Notes under the pieces: model-generated | The model's input: only the letters and a program-made list of their open reading frames with translations | Databases searched by the model: none | What the model was told of the DNA's origin: nothing | In this document: one piece after another, positions 34,173-42,001 of the stretch | How positions within the stretch are numbered: position 1 is the first letter of the stretch | Layout: each line of letters opens with the position of its first letter | DNA from: Alphaproteobacteria bacterium | GTDB taxonomy: Bacteria; Pseudomonadota; Alphaproteobacteria; DSM-16000; Inquilinaceae | Assembly (NCBI GenBank): GCA_028277405.1 | Contig: JANQGH010000022.1 | Location: forward strand, 47,600 to 111,599 | DNA: 64,000 bases | Reading direction: 5' to 3' | Translations under genes and position numbers: made by a program

Positions 34173-34744
34173 AGTGTGAATCCACTCTCGATGGCGTTAT
34201 TGATCGTGCGCCTCACAAAACGCCGTTTGCTGTTAAACCTGGTCTGATCAAGCCCAGTTGCCTCCCTTAGTTCCGCGCCCTCCGATCCAGTTAACATGCC
34301 CAAGACAATGAGTTGGGCCTCGTCATCGCCGTCGAAAAGCTCGAGCAGGCGTTGTTCGGTTCCTCGAATTTGCTCACTTGATATTATCCTTTCCTCAGCG
34401 TTTGGTCCTGTCTCCCTTGGGGTAATGGCGTCGGGATCATCCAGCGCTTCATCGTGAACCGATACTTCGTCGCGCCGATTTTCGACCTTCCGTAGCTCGT
34501 CGTGGGCAATGCTTCTGATTGCTTCTGCAACGAAGCGCACCACGCTGACGTTTCTCGGACACTTCCGCGTTCCAGCGATCGCACGGCAAAGCGCTTCCTG
34601 CACCACTTCTTCCGGCTCCACTGGATAGATCGCGTAGAGCTGTGCGGCGAGCCTGAGGCGCGCCCAGTCGGTTTCTGAAAATGCCTCGATTGCGTCTTCC
34701 AACTCACCGCGCGTCAGCGCGTGAACTGTGTCGATGTTGTTCAT
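34169..34744 (-). CDS. Sigma-70-like (ECF-type) regulator
   Basis: The 191-residue protein has a region 2-like part: YPVEPEEVVQEALCRAIAG followed by SVVRFVAEAIRSIAHDELRK. After a linker of about 40 acidic residues comes a region 4-like HTH (LIVLGMLTGSEGAELREATGLDQTRF). The pattern is that of a short ECF or sigma-related factor. The start is ATG 34744, nine bases after GAGG. Direct repeats lie 47-72 bases upstream. It leads the operon with the unknown protein and ImmA. Confidence 0.75.
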   Translation of the reverse strand: MNNIDTVHALTRGELEDAIEAFSETDWARLRLAAQLYAIYPVEPEEVVQEALCRAIAGTRKCPRNVSVVRFVAEAIRSIAHDELRKVENRRDEVSVHDEALDDPDAITPRETGPNAEERIISSEQIRGTEQRLLELFDGDDEAQLIVLGMLTGSEGAELREATGLDQTRFNSKRRFVRRTINNAIESGFTL

Positions 34745-34790
34745 CAGCTCAAAACCTCTCTTCGAAGCCTTATGCTGAAAAATAGCACGT

Positions 34791-34816
34791 GTCCGGACAA
34801 ATCCATGTCCGAACAA
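34791..34816. promoter_or_regulatory. Direct repeats upstream of the sigma-like operon
   Basis: GTCCGGACAA (34791-34800) and GTCCGAACAA (34807-34816) repeat with a 16-base period. They lie between the sigma-like gene and the divergent SinR gene. They may be an operator or a repeated promoter element. Confidence 0.4.
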
Positions 34817-34882
34817 GTGACATTCTCCCGCATGGAGAGGTGAAGCCGGAATACTAGCCGAACGAAAGTCTTTGAGGAAACA

Positions 34883-35161
34883 ATGATCTATTCAATCAAC
34901 TACGATCTCAACCGCCCTGGCCAGAACTATACTGGTCTCTATGATGCAATCAAGAGTTGTGGCGTGTGGTGGCACTATCTCGATTCTCATTGGCTGGTGG
35001 ATACCAGCCTCACGGCCAAGGGCATCTGGGACAAGCTCTCCATGCACGTCGACAAAAACGACCGATTTTTGATCGTTGGGATCACCCGCGACTACAGTGG
35101 TTGGCTCCCGCAAACCGCCTGGGAATGGATCAATTCCCGCACCAACAAGATGGCCGCTTAA
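34883..35161 (+). CDS. SinR family protein (Cas2/VapD-like fold), 92 aa
   Basis: The sequence begins MIYSINYDLNRPGQNYTGLYDAIK and includes WWHYLDSHWLVDT and GWLPQTAWEWI. This is the pattern of the small SinR family, which shares a ferredoxin-like fold with Cas2 and VapD nucleases. Biological function is not settled. It is divergent from the sigma-like operon and has GAGGA before the ATG. No CRISPR array or cas genes are near. Confidence 0.8.
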   Translation: MIYSINYDLNRPGQNYTGLYDAIKSCGVWWHYLDSHWLVDTSLTAKGIWDKLSMHVDKNDRFLIVGITRDYSGWLPQTAWEWINSRTNKMAA

Positions 35162-35173
35162 GAAAGCGAAACC

Positions 35174-35406
35174 GATGACGGGCAAGACCCAGCACATGCC
35201 ATGAAGAAAAACGGCAGCTGGGTGTCAGCGGCGGAGGCAGAGAGCGTCTTGCCAAGTGCTTTAGCACTCAACGTGAGACAATTCCCCGCCAGCATGAACT
35301 GGCCCGCAACCAACGCTGTGAGCTGCGCATCCAAGGTCGTGGGGCCAAGGTTTTCAACCCTGAAGCTATGACGACGATCCCATCCATGCGAAAGGCTGAT
35401 CCATGA
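35174..35406 (+). pseudogene. Possible small gene or broken gene between SinR and the 69-aa gene
   Basis: An open frame from 35179 to 35406 reads as plausible protein (for example RQHELARNQRCELRIQGR and VFNPEAMTTIPSMRKADP). It ends with TGA overlapping the ATG of the next gene, as in coupled genes. It has no ATG, GTG or TTG start in its first two thirds. An ATG at 35174 lies in another frame that ends after nine codons, so a frameshift, a rare start or decay are all possible. Function unknown. Confidence 0.35.
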
Positions 35407-35612
35407 TCACGATCAAGTACAAAGGACGCACATTTACCAATGGCCGGTCCCTAGCCCAAGCGATGAACCGGGACATGGACAAGCAGATTGAGCGTCGAAT
35501 TCGCCAGGCTGCCGCTGCATCTGGCGTCCGTGTGCGGAAAACGCCCAAAGGTTTCGAAGTGGAAGGTGATTCCGACCGTATGGACCGTTTCCACAAACGG
35601 CTTGGGAAGTAG
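35403..35612 (+). CDS. Small basic protein of unknown function, 69 aa
   Basis: I do not recognise it. The protein is basic and probably folded: MITIKYKGRTFTNGRSLAQ, then an Arg-rich helix and a C-terminal GFEVEGDSDRMDRFHKRL. The start has AAAGG upstream and overlaps the end of the preceding open frame. It lies in the lower-GC island. The 198 bases after it, up to the Rid gene, show no gene. Confidence 0.6.
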   Translation: MITIKYKGRTFTNGRSLAQAMNRDMDKQIERRIRQAAAASGVRVRKTPKGFEVEGDSDRMDRFHKRLGK

Positions 35613-35810
35613 CACCCGGTCAGCCCAATTCGTTCATGCCAAGCGGGGCACGCTATACGGCACGCCTTGCGTTGAGCGACACAAAACGTTCACTTCGCTG
35701 GAGGTTGCGGTTATGCCCGGTTTCCTAGAGGTTTGGCCAAAACTGAGCGTATGTGGAACGAGCAGACAGTCTGCTCTGGCGTCGCATTTCGTAGGTGCAA
35801 GCCAACAACC

Positions 35811-36209
35811 CTATCCCCGCTCCGGCACCCGCGCGATCACTTTGATCTCGAAATCGAAGCCAGCGAGCCAGGTGACGCCGACTGCGGTCCAGTTGGGGTA
35901 GGGCGGCTCGGGGAACAGGCGGGTCTTGATGGGCATGATGGTTTCGAACTGGGTTTCGGGGTCGGTGTGGAAGGTGGTGACGTCGACGATGTCGTCGAGC
36001 GTGCAGCCCGCCGCCGCCAGCGTCGCCTGCAAATTGTCGAAGGCGCGTTGGACCTGGGCGGCGAAATCGGGCTCGGGCGTGCCGTCGGGGCGGCTGCCGA
36101 CCTGGCCGGAGACGAACAGCAGGTCGCCGGAGCGGATCGCGGCGGAATAGCCGTGGGCCTCGTACAGGGCATGCCGGTCGGCGGGGAAGATGGCGTCGCG
36201 CTTGGTCAT
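35811..36209 (-). CDS. Rid (YjgF/YER057c/UK114) family protein
   Basis: This is a 132-residue Rid protein, normally a trimer. Typical parts are GDLLFVSGQVGSRPDG, VQRAFDNLQATLAAAGCTLDDIV and the C-terminal FEIKVIARVP. The conserved arginine of RidA imine deaminases (in PAR[S/T]) is replaced here by PNWT, so deaminase activity is doubtful. The start is ATG 36209; earlier ATGs lack a ribosome site. It is divergent from a TetR gene with three operators between them. Confidence 0.87.
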   Translation of the reverse strand: MTKRDAIFPADRHALYEAHGYSAAIRSGDLLFVSGQVGSRPDGTPEPDFAAQVQRAFDNLQATLAAAGCTLDDIVDVTTFHTDPETQFETIMPIKTRLFPEPPYPNWTAVGVTWLAGFDFEIKVIARVPERG

Positions 36210-36364
36210 CGGTCGGTTTCTCGGTGTTCTTTTGAGTGGGTCATTTTGAGTGGCGCCATTGTGAGTGGGGGCGTGTCGGCCGGGGGCGTGTCTGGGGCAT
36301 GTCGGGCGGCGCTCGTCGCGGGCAATCCCGGCCACTGGGCCTTCACAGCCGCCCGCATAGTTTG

Positions 36365-36432
36365 ATATACGCCATGTATGTGAAATAGGTCATATACGCG
36401 GCGTATGTCAAGTCATATACGGTGCGTATGTG
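36365..36432. promoter_or_regulatory. Three tandem palindromic operators upstream of a TetR gene
   Basis: Three copies of an ATATACG-N4-GTATGTG element are centred at 36373, 36400 and 36423. The middle copy is a perfect ATACGC-G-GCGTAT palindrome. They end 18 bases before the TetR start codon, so the regulator probably represses itself and perhaps the divergent Rid gene. Confidence 0.65.
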
Positions 36433-36449
36433 AGAATTCGAGGGCTGGG

Positions 36450-37115
36450 ATGAGCGCGAAGCGGCGCGTCGAGACGATGGCGGAGAACCGGGCGAAGCTG
36501 ATCGCGGCCGCGCGCAAGGCCTTTGCCGATCAGGGCTATGCCGCCGCCTCGATGGACGCGCTGACCGCCGAGGCCGGCCTGACGCGCGGCGCGCTCTACC
36601 ACAATTTCGGCGACAAGAAGGGCCTGCTGGCCGCCGTGGTCGATCAGATCGACGGCGAGATGGCGGCGCGCGCGCAGGCGGTCGGTGCGGCTGCCGGTGC
36701 TGGTGCCGGTACTGGTGCCGGTGCTGCTTCCGGTGCTGCTTCCGGTCCTGGGGCCGCCTCCGCAGACGACGCATGGCAGGGCATGCTGGCGGAGGGCGCG
36801 GCTTATATCGAAATGGCGCTCGACCCCGAGGTGCAGCGCATCGTCCTGCTCGACGGGCCTGCGGTGCTGGGCGACCCCTCGCACTGGCCCAGCCAGGACA
36901 GTTGCCTGAAGCGCACGCGGCAGGCGGTCGAGCGGCTGATCGCTTCGGGGCTGCTGAAGCCGGTGGACGCGGAGGCGGCGGCCCGGCTGTTGACCGGCGC
37001 CGCGCTCAACGCCGCGCTCTGGATCGCCGCCAGCGACGACCCGCGGGCCGTCCTGCCCAAGGCGGTCGAGGCCTTTCGCGCCCTGGCCGAGGGCCTGCTT
37101 GCGGAACCGGCGTGA
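36450..37115 (+). CDS. TetR family regulator with Ala/Gly-rich insert
   Basis: The 221-residue repressor has an N-terminal HTH: KAFADQGYAAASMDALTAEAG with recognition helix LTRGALYHNFGDKKG. Between the DNA-binding and ligand domains is a low-complexity stretch of about 25 Gly/Ala/Ser residues, encoded by repeated GGTGCT/GGTGCC units (about 36683-36760). The start ATG 36450 has GAGGG upstream. Three operators directly precede it, which indicates autoregulation. Confidence 0.88.
   Translation: MSAKRRVETMAENRAKLIAAARKAFADQGYAAASMDALTAEAGLTRGALYHNFGDKKGLLAAVVDQIDGEMAARAQAVGAAAGAGAGTGAGAASGAASGPGAASADDAWQGMLAEGAAYIEMALDPEVQRIVLLDGPAVLGDPSHWPSQDSCLKRTRQAVERLIASGLLKPVDAEAAARLLTGAALNAALWIAASDDPRAVLPKAVEAFRALAEGLLAEPA
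36683..36760 (+). repeat. Short-unit repeat inside the TetR gene
   Basis: Degenerate 6-base units such as GGTGCC and GGTGCT are reiterated in frame and encode a Gly-Ala-Ser linker. Such tracts can change length without breaking the frame. Confidence 0.5.
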
Positions 37116-37117
37116 TC

Positions 37118-37597
37118 TCAGCCGTCGCCCACGGCGGCGCCGGTTGGCGCGCGCTTGGCCAACAGCCAGACCGAGAAGCTGAGGACAATCGCGAGGCCGG
37201 AGATGAAGGTCATCACCGTGCCGGGGAAGAAGTTGACATAGCCCGGCAGGTCGACGAACAGCAGGTAGCCGACGTCGGCCAGGCCGCCGACCATGCCGGT
37301 CACCCAGATCGCCGTGATGCTGGCGCGCCAGATGAACACCGCGCCGACGATGGTGACGACGCCGAACCAGGCCAGGTTCCAGCCATGCTGGTTCAGGATG
37401 CCGCCGGCCGCGGCGGGATAGTCGAGCGCCAGGGTCTCCGGCGCGACGCCGTCGGCGATGGCCTGCACGCCGCCCGTCGCGTCGCTCGACAGCACCATGA
37501 TGCCGGCAAAGGCATGCACCAGGCCCCAGATCACCCATAGAACCGCCGCCGCCCTCAACAGGGCCGTTTGCGTGCTTACGGACATTTGGCCGGACAT
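37118..37597 (-). CDS. Four-segment membrane protein of unknown function
   Basis: This 159-residue protein has four hydrophobic segments. The first is LLRAAAVLWVIWGLVHAFAGI and the last ISGLAIVLSFSVWLLAK; a NQHGWNLAWFG motif precedes the second. I cannot name the family. The ATG at 37597 has GGAGAGGAG eight bases upstream. It is divergent from a MarR gene with a perfect inverted repeat between them, so it is the likely target of that regulator. Confidence 0.7.
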   Translation of the reverse strand: MSGQMSVSTQTALLRAAAVLWVIWGLVHAFAGIMVLSSDATGGVQAIADGVAPETLALDYPAAAGGILNQHGWNLAWFGVVTIVGAVFIWRASITAIWVTGMVGGLADVGYLLFVDLPGYVNFFPGTVMTFISGLAIVLSFSVWLLAKRAPTGAAVGDG

Positions 37598-37643
37598 TTG
37601 CAACACTCCTCTCCGCCCGATAGGCTGCTGGATAGGTTGATTC

Positions 37644-37670
37644 AGTCCACCAAATCGGAATTGGTGGACT
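37644..37670. promoter_or_regulatory. MarR-type operator, perfect 10-bp inverted repeat
   Basis: The arms AGTCCACCAA and TTGGTGGACT flank a 7-base spacer. The site lies in the short divergent region between the membrane protein and MarR genes, fitting joint control by MarR. Confidence 0.65.
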
Positions 37671-37696
37671 TTGTCAACTAAACGCCGAAACGCGGG

Positions 37697-37732
37697 GTGA
37701 AACCGTGGGTGAAACCGTGGGTGAAACCGTGG
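37697..37732 (+). repeat. Three perfect 12-bp tandem repeats at the MarR gene start
   Basis: GTGAAACCGTGG occurs three times in a row. In the MarR frame it encodes repeated Gly-Glu-Thr-Val, and each copy offers a GTG codon in frame, so copy number could shift the start. Confidence 0.6.
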
Positions 37733-38250
37733 GCGAGACCGGGAGCAAAGCCCTGAGCGAGACTGTGACAGAGACCGAGAAAGAAGACCGGGGCGCGGAC
37801 ACGCATCTGGCGATCCTGCTGGACCGGTTCATGCGGCGCCTGCACATGGCGCTGCGGCGCAAGGCGCCGGGGTTCGACACCGAACGGATCGGCCCGGGCG
37901 GCGCCCTCGTCCTGCTCACCATCGAGGAAACGGGCACGATCCCGCTGAACCAGCTCACCGACTGCCTGGTGCGCGACAAATCGCAGATGACGCGCACGGT
38001 GCGGGCGTTGGAGGGCAAGGGGCTGGTCGAACGCCGGCAATGCCCGACGGATTCGCGGGTCAGCCTGATTGCGCTGACCGAAGCGGGGCGCGCGGTGGTC
38101 GAGACCCATCAGAGGGAGATTGCCGAGACCATCGACGAAACAATCGGGCCGCTCTCGGAGGCGGAACGGCGGGTGTTTCAGGCCGTGCTGGAACGGGCCG
38201 GCGACCGGAACCGGGCCGCAGACGCGATGGGGGCACCGACCAAGTGTTGA
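37705..38250 (+). CDS. MarR family regulator
   Basis: This is a winged-helix regulator. After a repeat-encoded N-terminus (GETVGETVGETG) the MarR core runs from about residue 35: HLAILLDRFMRRLHMAL, then the recognition part LTDCLVRDKSQMTRTVRALEGKGLVERR and wing PTDSRVSLIALTEAGRA. The start codon is uncertain, since several GTGs are in frame and no clear ribosome site was found. The operator at 37644-37670 lies just upstream. It probably represses the divergent membrane protein gene. Confidence 0.85.
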   Translation: MGETVGETVGETGSKALSETVTETEKEDRGADTHLAILLDRFMRRLHMALRRKAPGFDTERIGPGGALVLLTIEETGTIPLNQLTDCLVRDKSQMTRTVRALEGKGLVERRQCPTDSRVSLIALTEAGRAVVETHQREIAETIDETIGPLSEAERRVFQAVLERAGDRNRAADAMGAPTKC

Positions 38251-38287
38251 AGCGTCGCGGCCAGAGCCCGGGACCGTTCGACTGCCG

Positions 38288-39058
38288 CTAGGCCCTGTCG
38301 CCCAAGATGGCGTCGATGGCCTCGCCAATGCCGTCGACCACCAGCGAAGGCGGTGTCGTGATCTTGGCCTCGTCTCCGGCCCGGTACTTGCCCGTCCGCA
38401 CCAGGATCGCCGTGCCGACCCCGGCCTCCAGCGCGCCGGCGACATCGGCCTCCGCATCGTCGCCGATCATCGTGGTGTCGCCCAGGCCCAGGCCCATGCT
38501 CGCGGCCGCGGCGGCAAAGAAGGCGGGCGCCGGCTTGCCCATGAGGATGGGCGCCACACCGCTGGAGAATTCCAGGGCCGTCACGAAGGCGCCCGCATCC
38601 ATGCTGAGCTGCCCGTCGGCATCTTCGAAGACGCGGTTGGCCGCCAGCGCGACAAAGGGCGCGCCGGCCACCAGGGCCCGAAACGCGGTGTTCAGCCGCT
38701 CATAGGTGAAGAACCGCCCCGCATCGCCCACGACCATGGCCTTAGGACGGTCAGCGGGACAGTCCGCGAAATCCTCCTCAAGGGCGGGATTGACCAAAAG
38801 GTGCGGTGCGTATCCTTTCTCTGCCAGCCATGCGACCGCCGCCTGGGCGGGCGTGAAGATGTGCGCGCGCTCGACCGACAGGCCAAAAGAGGATAGCTGG
38901 TCGAGGATCGCCGCCAGGGGTTTGCTGGTGGTGTTGGTCACAAAGCGGTGGGGCAGGCCCGCCGCGTTCAGCCTCTCGATCGCCTCAACCGCGCCGGGCA
39001 GAGGGGCACCGCCGGAATAGACCACACCGGAAAGGTCGATCAGCACGCCATTCGCCAT
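38288..39058 (-). CDS. HAD hydrolase of the LHPP/NagD type
   Basis: This is a 256-residue phosphatase of the HAD superfamily, subclass IIA. Motif I reads LIDLSGVVY, with Ser in place of the second Asp, as in LHPP (phospholysine/phosphohistidine phosphatase). Motif II is in RFVTNTTSKP and motif IV in TTMIGDDAEADVAGALEAG. The start ATG 39058 matches the family N-terminus; the upstream extension begins with TTG and adds no domain. Confidence 0.82.
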   Translation of the reverse strand: MANGVLIDLSGVVYSGGAPLPGAVEAIERLNAAGLPHRFVTNTTSKPLAAILDQLSSFGLSVERAHIFTPAQAAVAWLAEKGYAPHLLVNPALEEDFADCPADRPKAMVVGDAGRFFTYERLNTAFRALVAGAPFVALAANRVFEDADGQLSMDAGAFVTALEFSSGVAPILMGKPAPAFFAAAAASMGLGLGDTTMIGDDAEADVAGALEAGVGTAILVRTGKYRAGDEAKITTPPSLVVDGIGEAIDAILGDRA

Positions 39059-39177
39059 GCCGGGAACGATGCGGACCGCAGCACCGCCGGTCAACCGCCC
39101 AAAGCGATCGGAATGGGGATGCTCCAAAAGGCCGCGGTCTCAGGCATCGCGATGGTCACCGCGTCGGCGCCTGGCCC

Positions 39178-40572
39178 CTACAGCCGATAGACGTCAATCT
39201 CTTGGCTGCGCCCGCGCAGCTTCAAGGGGCCATGATGGGTGAACTTAGCCCGATAGTTGGGCGCGTCGCGATGGTTCTCCGCCTCGGCGGCCGCGACCAG
39301 CGCAGCGCTCGTCAGGCCGTCGCATCCGACCTCTCGCGTGGCACTTTCAAGCCGGCTGGCAACGTTGACGGTGTCGCCTAACACGGCGAACTCCAGACGC
39401 TCCCTGGTGCCGATGTTACCGACGACGACCGGCCCGTAATGCGCCCCGACGGCGAGCCTCAAACCCTGGCCTTGGTCGGACGCCTCCGCCTGCTTCCAGC
39501 GCTCGAACGCTTGCGCCATCTCCACCATGGCCTCAAGCGCATTGGAGGCATCCGCGTCGGATGGCTCGGGCGTGCCGAATGTGGCCATGACGCCGTCGCC
39601 GATGAATTTGTCCAACGTCCCGTTGTGGCGGAAGACGATGTCGGCGAGCAGGCCGTGCACCTCGCGCAACAGCCGGATGGTCTCGGCCGGCGTGTGCTTT
39701 TCCGACCAGCTTGTGAAGGCGACGAGATCGGCGAACAGGACCGCCGAATTGTGCTCACTCGGGCTCGAGAACGGGTCCGAGCGCTCGGCCAGCATCTGCG
39801 CGGTCTTTTTCGGAAAGTAGCGGCCGAGATTCTCCCGCTCTCGCGCCAAAGCCGCCTGCCTGAGGGCGATGTTCCTCGATCTTTTCACCGCCAGGGCAAG
39901 CAGGCCGGCGGCGATGAGCAGGACGGAAAGATCCTGCGCGAACACGCCCACATCGATGAAGGTCGGCTCAGCCATCAGCGCGAACAGGTCCTGGAAACCG
40001 GCCGACACGTCACGCTCCCACACCGTGTCTGGAAGACTGAGCAACACGCCGACGCCAATGGCCCAGCACAGCGCGCCGGCGACCCCGCCCCACAAAACCA
40101 GCCTTGGCTGGTAGACGTAAGCCAGCCCGGCCAAAAGCACGAAGAAGTAGATGAACACGCCGAACCGCAATGAAAACTGAGGCGGAAACTCGAACGGCAC
40201 CAAAGGATTGGGGTAGAGCAGGGTAAATGTCAAAAGGGCGAAGTCCGCGAGCACGAAGGCGTATTGATGCCAGGGCTTGCCCCAGCGCGATTTGGCGACA
40301 TACCAGGCGCACCAACCAAGCAGCGCGAAGACGAGCAAGAGGCCATAGACGAACAGCGGTGCCGGCCATGGCGACACAAACGCCACCAGCACCGCGATCA
40401 GCAAAAGTGCAAATGTGCGCCCGATGGTGGCCGTTCTCTGCGCCGCCAGTTCCTCGGACGCCAGCGAATGCTGCGTGTCCAAGCGGCCGAGGTTTACGCC
40501 GCCGTCCAATACCTGCGCGTTCATGCCCGTGCTCTTGTCTGAGAAAACCGGGCAATAGTCTAACCGATCCAT
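39178..40572 (-). CDS. Membrane-anchored class III adenylate/guanylate cyclase
   Basis: The 464-residue protein has six hydrophobic segments between about residues 45 and 230, then a class III cyclase domain. Catalytic features are the metal Asp in LFADLVAFTSWS and the second in DKFIGDGVMATFG. The transition-state Arg lies in NVASRLESATREVG. The product is probably cAMP; the base-selecting residues were not resolved by eye. An alternative start is ATG 40524. The 270 bases upstream hold no convincing gene. Confidence 0.87.
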   Translation of the reverse strand: MDRLDYCPVFSDKSTGMNAQVLDGGVNLGRLDTQHSLASEELAAQRTATIGRTFALLLIAVLVAFVSPWPAPLFVYGLLLVFALLGWCAWYVAKSRWGKPWHQYAFVLADFALLTFTLLYPNPLVPFEFPPQFSLRFGVFIYFFVLLAGLAYVYQPRLVLWGGVAGALCWAIGVGVLLSLPDTVWERDVSAGFQDLFALMAEPTFIDVGVFAQDLSVLLIAAGLLALAVKRSRNIALRQAALARERENLGRYFPKKTAQMLAERSDPFSSPSEHNSAVLFADLVAFTSWSEKHTPAETIRLLREVHGLLADIVFRHNGTLDKFIGDGVMATFGTPEPSDADASNALEAMVEMAQAFERWKQAEASDQGQGLRLAVGAHYGPVVVGNIGTRERLEFAVLGDTVNVASRLESATREVGCDGLTSAALVAAAEAENHRDAPNYRAKFTHHGPLKLRGRSQEIDVYRL

Positions 40573-40842
40573 GCCAACGCGGACATGAACCCCAGGAACT
40601 GGGGGCTGTTCACATTCCAGGCTATGTAATGGCCAACCGAGGCCGCGACCTCAATCGCGCGGGTCTCGGGTTCGCCAGGCGTGCGCCGCGGTTGTCGCAC
40701 CGGGCCACTATTGTGCGCGCGACGGTCGGTTAGGGCAGGGCGGCCGAACAGCGACGCCAACCGGCGGCCGCTGACGCACTGCGCCGTGAAGCCGTTGAAG
40801 GGATGCCCGCCGCGCCGCCGCTATGAAGCGGCAGCCGCTAGC

Positions 40843-41838
40843 CTAAGCCGCCGCCGCCAACCCTTCACCCAACCCCGCCGCCGGGTCGAGGCCCAGCATC
40901 AGGTTCAGGTTCTGTACGGCAGCACCCGAGGCGCCCTTGCCGAGATTGTCGAGTTGGGCGACCAGCAGGGCCTGGCCCGCCTCGTGGTTGGCGAAGACGT
41001 AGAGGCGCAGGCGGTTGGTGCCGTTCAAGGCCTCCGGCTCCAGCTCGACCATGGCGTCGGCCTCTGCCGGGTCGGCGACGCTGACGAAGATCTGGCCGCG
41101 ATAATGCTCCGCCAATGCGGCGTGGATGGCCGACGCGCTTGGAGACCCGGGCAGATCGGACAAGGGCAGGGGCACGGAGACCAGCATGCCTTGGCGATAG
41201 TTCGCGACCGACGGCACGAACAGGGGCGGCCGGGCCAGGTTCGCCCGCGCCTCGACCTCCGGCAAATGCTTGTGGGTCAGGCCCAGCGCGTAAAGGTAGT
41301 AGGGTGGGCCACCCGGTGCGCCACCGGAACCAGCAGCATTGTCGCCCGCCTCCGGCGCCTCATAGCGCTTGATCAACCCCTTGCCGCCGCCGGTATAGCC
41401 GGAGACGGCGTTGATGGTCAGCGGCCAGTCGGCCGGCAGCAGGCCGCGCGCGACCAGGGGCGCCACCAGGGCAATCGCGCCGGTCGAATAGCAGCCGGGG
41501 TTGCTGACCCGGGCCGCCTCGGCCACCGCCCGGTCGTGGCCCGGCGCCAGTTCGGGGAAGCCGTAGACCCAACCCGGTGCTGTCCGGTGGGCGGTGGAGC
41601 AGTCGATGATCCTGGTGGTCGGCGAGGTGACCATGCCGGCCGCCTCCCGCGCCGCCGCGTCGGGCAGGCAGAGGATGACCAGGTCGGCGGCGTTCAGCGC
41701 CTCTTCCCTTGCGGCCGGGTCCTTCCGCACCGCGTCGGCCAGGCGGATCAGCTCGATATCGGCGCGCGCGGACAGGCGCTCGCGGATCTGAAGACCCGTG
41801 GTTCCTGCTTCGCCATCGATGAAAACCCGCGCGGACAT
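40843..41838 (-). CDS. argC: N-acetyl-gamma-glutamyl-phosphate reductase, short type
   Basis: This enzyme catalyses the third step of arginine synthesis, NADPH-dependent reduction of N-acetylglutamyl phosphate. The N-terminal [14 protein letters not shown] is the dinucleotide-binding loop of the short (ArgC2, about 320-residue) subgroup. The active-site Cys is in [18 protein letters not shown] is also typical. It is monocistronic and divergent from nrdB. Confidence 0.93.
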   Translation of the reverse strand: MSARVFIDGEAGTTGLQIRERLSARADIELIRLADAVRKDPAAREEALNAADLVILCLPDAAAREAAGMVTSPTTRIIDCSTAHRTAPGWVYGFPELAPGHDRAVAEAARVSNPGCYSTGAIALVAPLVARGLLPADWPLTINAVSGYTGGGKGLIKRYEAPEAGDNAAGSGGAPGGPPYYLYALGLTHKHLPEVEARANLARPPLFVPSVANYRQGMLVSVPLPLSDLPGSPSASAIHAALAEHYRGQIFVSVADPAEADAMVELEPEALNGTNRLRLYVFANHEAGQALLVAQLDNLGKGASGAAVQNLNLMLGLDPAAGLGEGLAAAA

Positions 41839-41948
41839 CGCCTTTACTCCTGAATTAGGGCCGGCCTTTCTATCACAGACGACATAATCTTTCGAGTGGA
41901 TTATCCCCGCCTTTCAACAAACCCACAGCATGGTTGTGGTTGTTGTGC

Positions 41949-41964
41949 CCACATAATCTGGTAA
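41949..41964. promoter_or_regulatory. NrdR-like box 1 upstream of nrdB
   Basis: CCACATAATCTGGTAA is a weak match to the NrdR consensus, but it begins exactly 31 bases before box 2. This is the three-helical-turn spacing known for tandem NrdR boxes. Confidence 0.45.
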
Positions 41965-41979
41965 GGTGTGCGGCCATAC

Positions 41980-41995
41980 ACACAAGATCTAGTGA
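41980..41995. promoter_or_regulatory. NrdR-like box 2 upstream of nrdB
   Basis: ACACAAGATCTAGTGA matches the NrdR consensus at about 13 of 16 positions. It lies seven bases before the nrdB start codon, so a bound repressor would block initiation. Confidence 0.6.
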
Positions 41996-42001
41996 TCCGC
42001 C

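Noticed and set aside
34791..34820. LexA (SOS) box near the sigma-like operon
   Set aside because: The alphaproteobacterial form GTTC-N7-GTTC is not present; the repeats are GTCCG-type with another spacing.
34883..35161. CRISPR Cas2
   Set aside because: The fold is Cas2-like but the sequence is of the SinR family. No array, cas1 or other cas gene is present.
40560..40760. 66-codon minus-strand open frame upstream of the cyclase gene
   Set aside because: It overlaps the cyclase start, has no good ribosome site and no recognised motif.
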